Source of the DNA: Gammaproteobacteria bacterium UBA4421
Lineage (GTDB): Bacteria; Pseudomonadota; Gammaproteobacteria; Pseudomonadales; Azotimanducaceae
Direction of reading: 5' to 3'
DNA: 16,612 bases
NCBI GenBank assembly: GCA_002389675.1
Contig: DGQF01000053.1
Coordinates: 1 to 16,612 of the forward strand
Notes under the pieces: generated by a model
What the model saw: only the letters and a program-made list of their open reading frames with translations
Database searches by the model: none
Told to the model about the DNA's origin: nothing
Program-made: the position numbers and the translations under genes
In this document: positions 15,756 through 16,612 of the stretch, piece after piece
How the letters are laid out: the number at the start of each line of letters is the position of its first letter
Position numbering within the stretch: position 1 is the first letter of the stretch

Positions 15756-16612
15756 ATGGGAAAAGTAACAGGCTTTATAGAATTTCCGCGCGATGCAGCG
15801 CCTTATCGAGCGCCAGCTGAGCGACTATTAGACTTTAACGAAATTTATGTCGACCACGATGCTGGGCGTTTGACCGATCAAGGCGCAAGATGCATGGACT
15901 GCGGCGTACCGTTTTGTCAGTCTGAGGAAGGCTGTCCAATTCACAACTTAATTCCAGAATGGAACGATTTAATTTATCGGGATCAATGGCGAGAAGCGCT
16001 TGATCGCTTACACAAGACCAATAATTTTCCCGAATTCACCGGCCGGGTCTGCCCTGCCCCCTGCGAGGGAGCTTGTGTATTAGGCATCACCGATCCTGCG
16101 GTCACCATTAAAAATATCGAAATGGCCATTATCGATCGAGGCTTCGCCGAAGGCTGGGTGGTCCCTGAACCGCCTGCATCACGCACAGGGCGATCAGTCG
16201 CCGTGGTTGGTTCGGGACCTGCCGGACTGGCTGCTGCCGCCCAACTCAATAAAGCCGGGCACAGCGTCACCGTTTACGAACGCGCAGACCGCATCGGCGG
16301 CTTGCTAATGTACGGCATCCCAAACATGAAACTGGCTAAAAATGAAGTAGTCGAGCGTCGTGTGCAGTTACTTCGCGATGAGGGCATTACATTCCTTACC
16401 GGCGTCACGGTCGGCGACGGCAGTGAGGGCAGCACATCGGTTCATCAACTTCGGGACGAGCATGATGCGGTTCTGTTGACAACCGGAGCAAGTGTTCCAC
16501 GTGATCTTCCCATCCCCGGACGACAGTTCAAGGGCGTCCATTTCGCCATGGATTTCCTCACGGCCAACACAAAGAGCCTGCTTGACTCAAACCATCAAGA
16601 CAACCACTTCAT
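15756..16612 (+). CDS. gltD: Glutamate synthase small/beta subunit, 3' end cut by window edge
   Basis: I translated 285 codons from ATG 15756 to the right edge with no stop. The N-terminal iron-sulfur domain has two cysteine clusters, C46/C49/C54/C60 (in [11 protein letters not shown] and GCPIHN) and C99/C103/C107 (in [12 protein letters not shown]). The FAD-binding motif [14 protein letters not shown] follows at 148-161, then [20 protein letters not shown] and the start of the NADPH domain with [16 protein letters not shown]. GltD oxidises NADPH and passes electrons through FAD and 4Fe-4S clusters to the GltB FMN. The opening [12 protein letters not shown] is the version seen outside enterobacteria. 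The absence of a stop is due to the window end, not truncation of the gene. It is co-transcribed with gltB. Confidence 0.96.
   Translation, partial: MGKVTGFIEFPRDAAPYRAPAERLLDFNEIYVDHDAGRLTDQGARCMDCGVPFCQSEEGCPIHNLIPEWNDLIYRDQWREALDRLHKTNNFPEFTGRVCPAPCEGACVLGITDPAVTIKNIEMAIIDRGFAEGWVVPEPPASRTGRSVAVVGSGPAGLAAAAQLNKAGHSVTVYERADRIGGLLMYGIPNMKLAKNEVVERRVQLLRDEGITFLTGVTVGDGSEGSTSVHQLRDEHDAVLLTTGASVPRDLPIPGRQFKGVHFAMDFLTANTKSLLDSNHQDNHF

Overview
The window reads as ordinary chromosomal DNA of a free-living gammaproteobacterium. The main evidence is a Syd homologue (SecY-interacting protein, a family essentially confined to Gammaproteobacteria), together with a full gltB-gltD glutamate synthase pair, an NAD-type malate dehydrogenase and a TauD-family dioxygenase. 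Coding density is high, base composition is even, and I see no insertion sequence, integrase, tRNA, rRNA, CRISPR array or prophage gene. The species cannot be named from this sequence.

Layout. (1) 1-2549, minus strand: a two-gene unit of a TauD/TfdA dioxygenase followed by an MFS-PlsC fusion (lysophospholipid flippase plus acyltransferase) that runs off the left edge. (2) 2680-6039, plus strand: class II aldolase, mtnA (3-nt gap), syd, and a nucleoside hydrolase. (3) 6053-6550, minus: an Ogt-type DNA methyltransferase whose natural start may be a non-canonical AUC. (4) 6664-8462, plus: a phosphomannose-isomerase-like cupin protein and a glyoxalase-II-like metallo-beta-lactamase-fold hydrolase. 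(5) 8525-10647, minus: mdh and an epoxide hydrolase joined by a GTGA overlap, ending in a hairpin plus T-run terminator. (6) 10648-11170: a 523-nt non-coding divergent region. (7) 11171-16612, plus: gltB and the 5' part of gltD, cut by the right edge.

How the genes may work together. The most suggestive group is aldolase-mtnA with a nucleoside hydrolase further downstream. MtnA isomerises 5-methylthioribose-1-phosphate (and the 5-deoxyribose analogue). A class II aldolase beside it fits the 'DHAP shunt', in which the ribulose-1-phosphate product is split to DHAP and an aldehyde instead of entering the full methionine salvage pathway. The kinase or phosphorylase that would supply MtnA is not in the window, and the substrates of the aldolase and the hydrolase cannot be read from sequence, so this is a hypothesis. 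The GOGAT pair supplies glutamate from glutamine and 2-oxoglutarate; its motifs resemble the cyanobacterial/Gram-positive/plant subtype more than the E. coli one.

Nothing here is clearly a new defence, mobile or RNA-based system. The items most worth checking are the aldolase-mtnA pair, the missing canonical start of the Ogt gene, the altered metal motif of the cupin protein, and the dyad symmetries before the nucleoside hydrolase.
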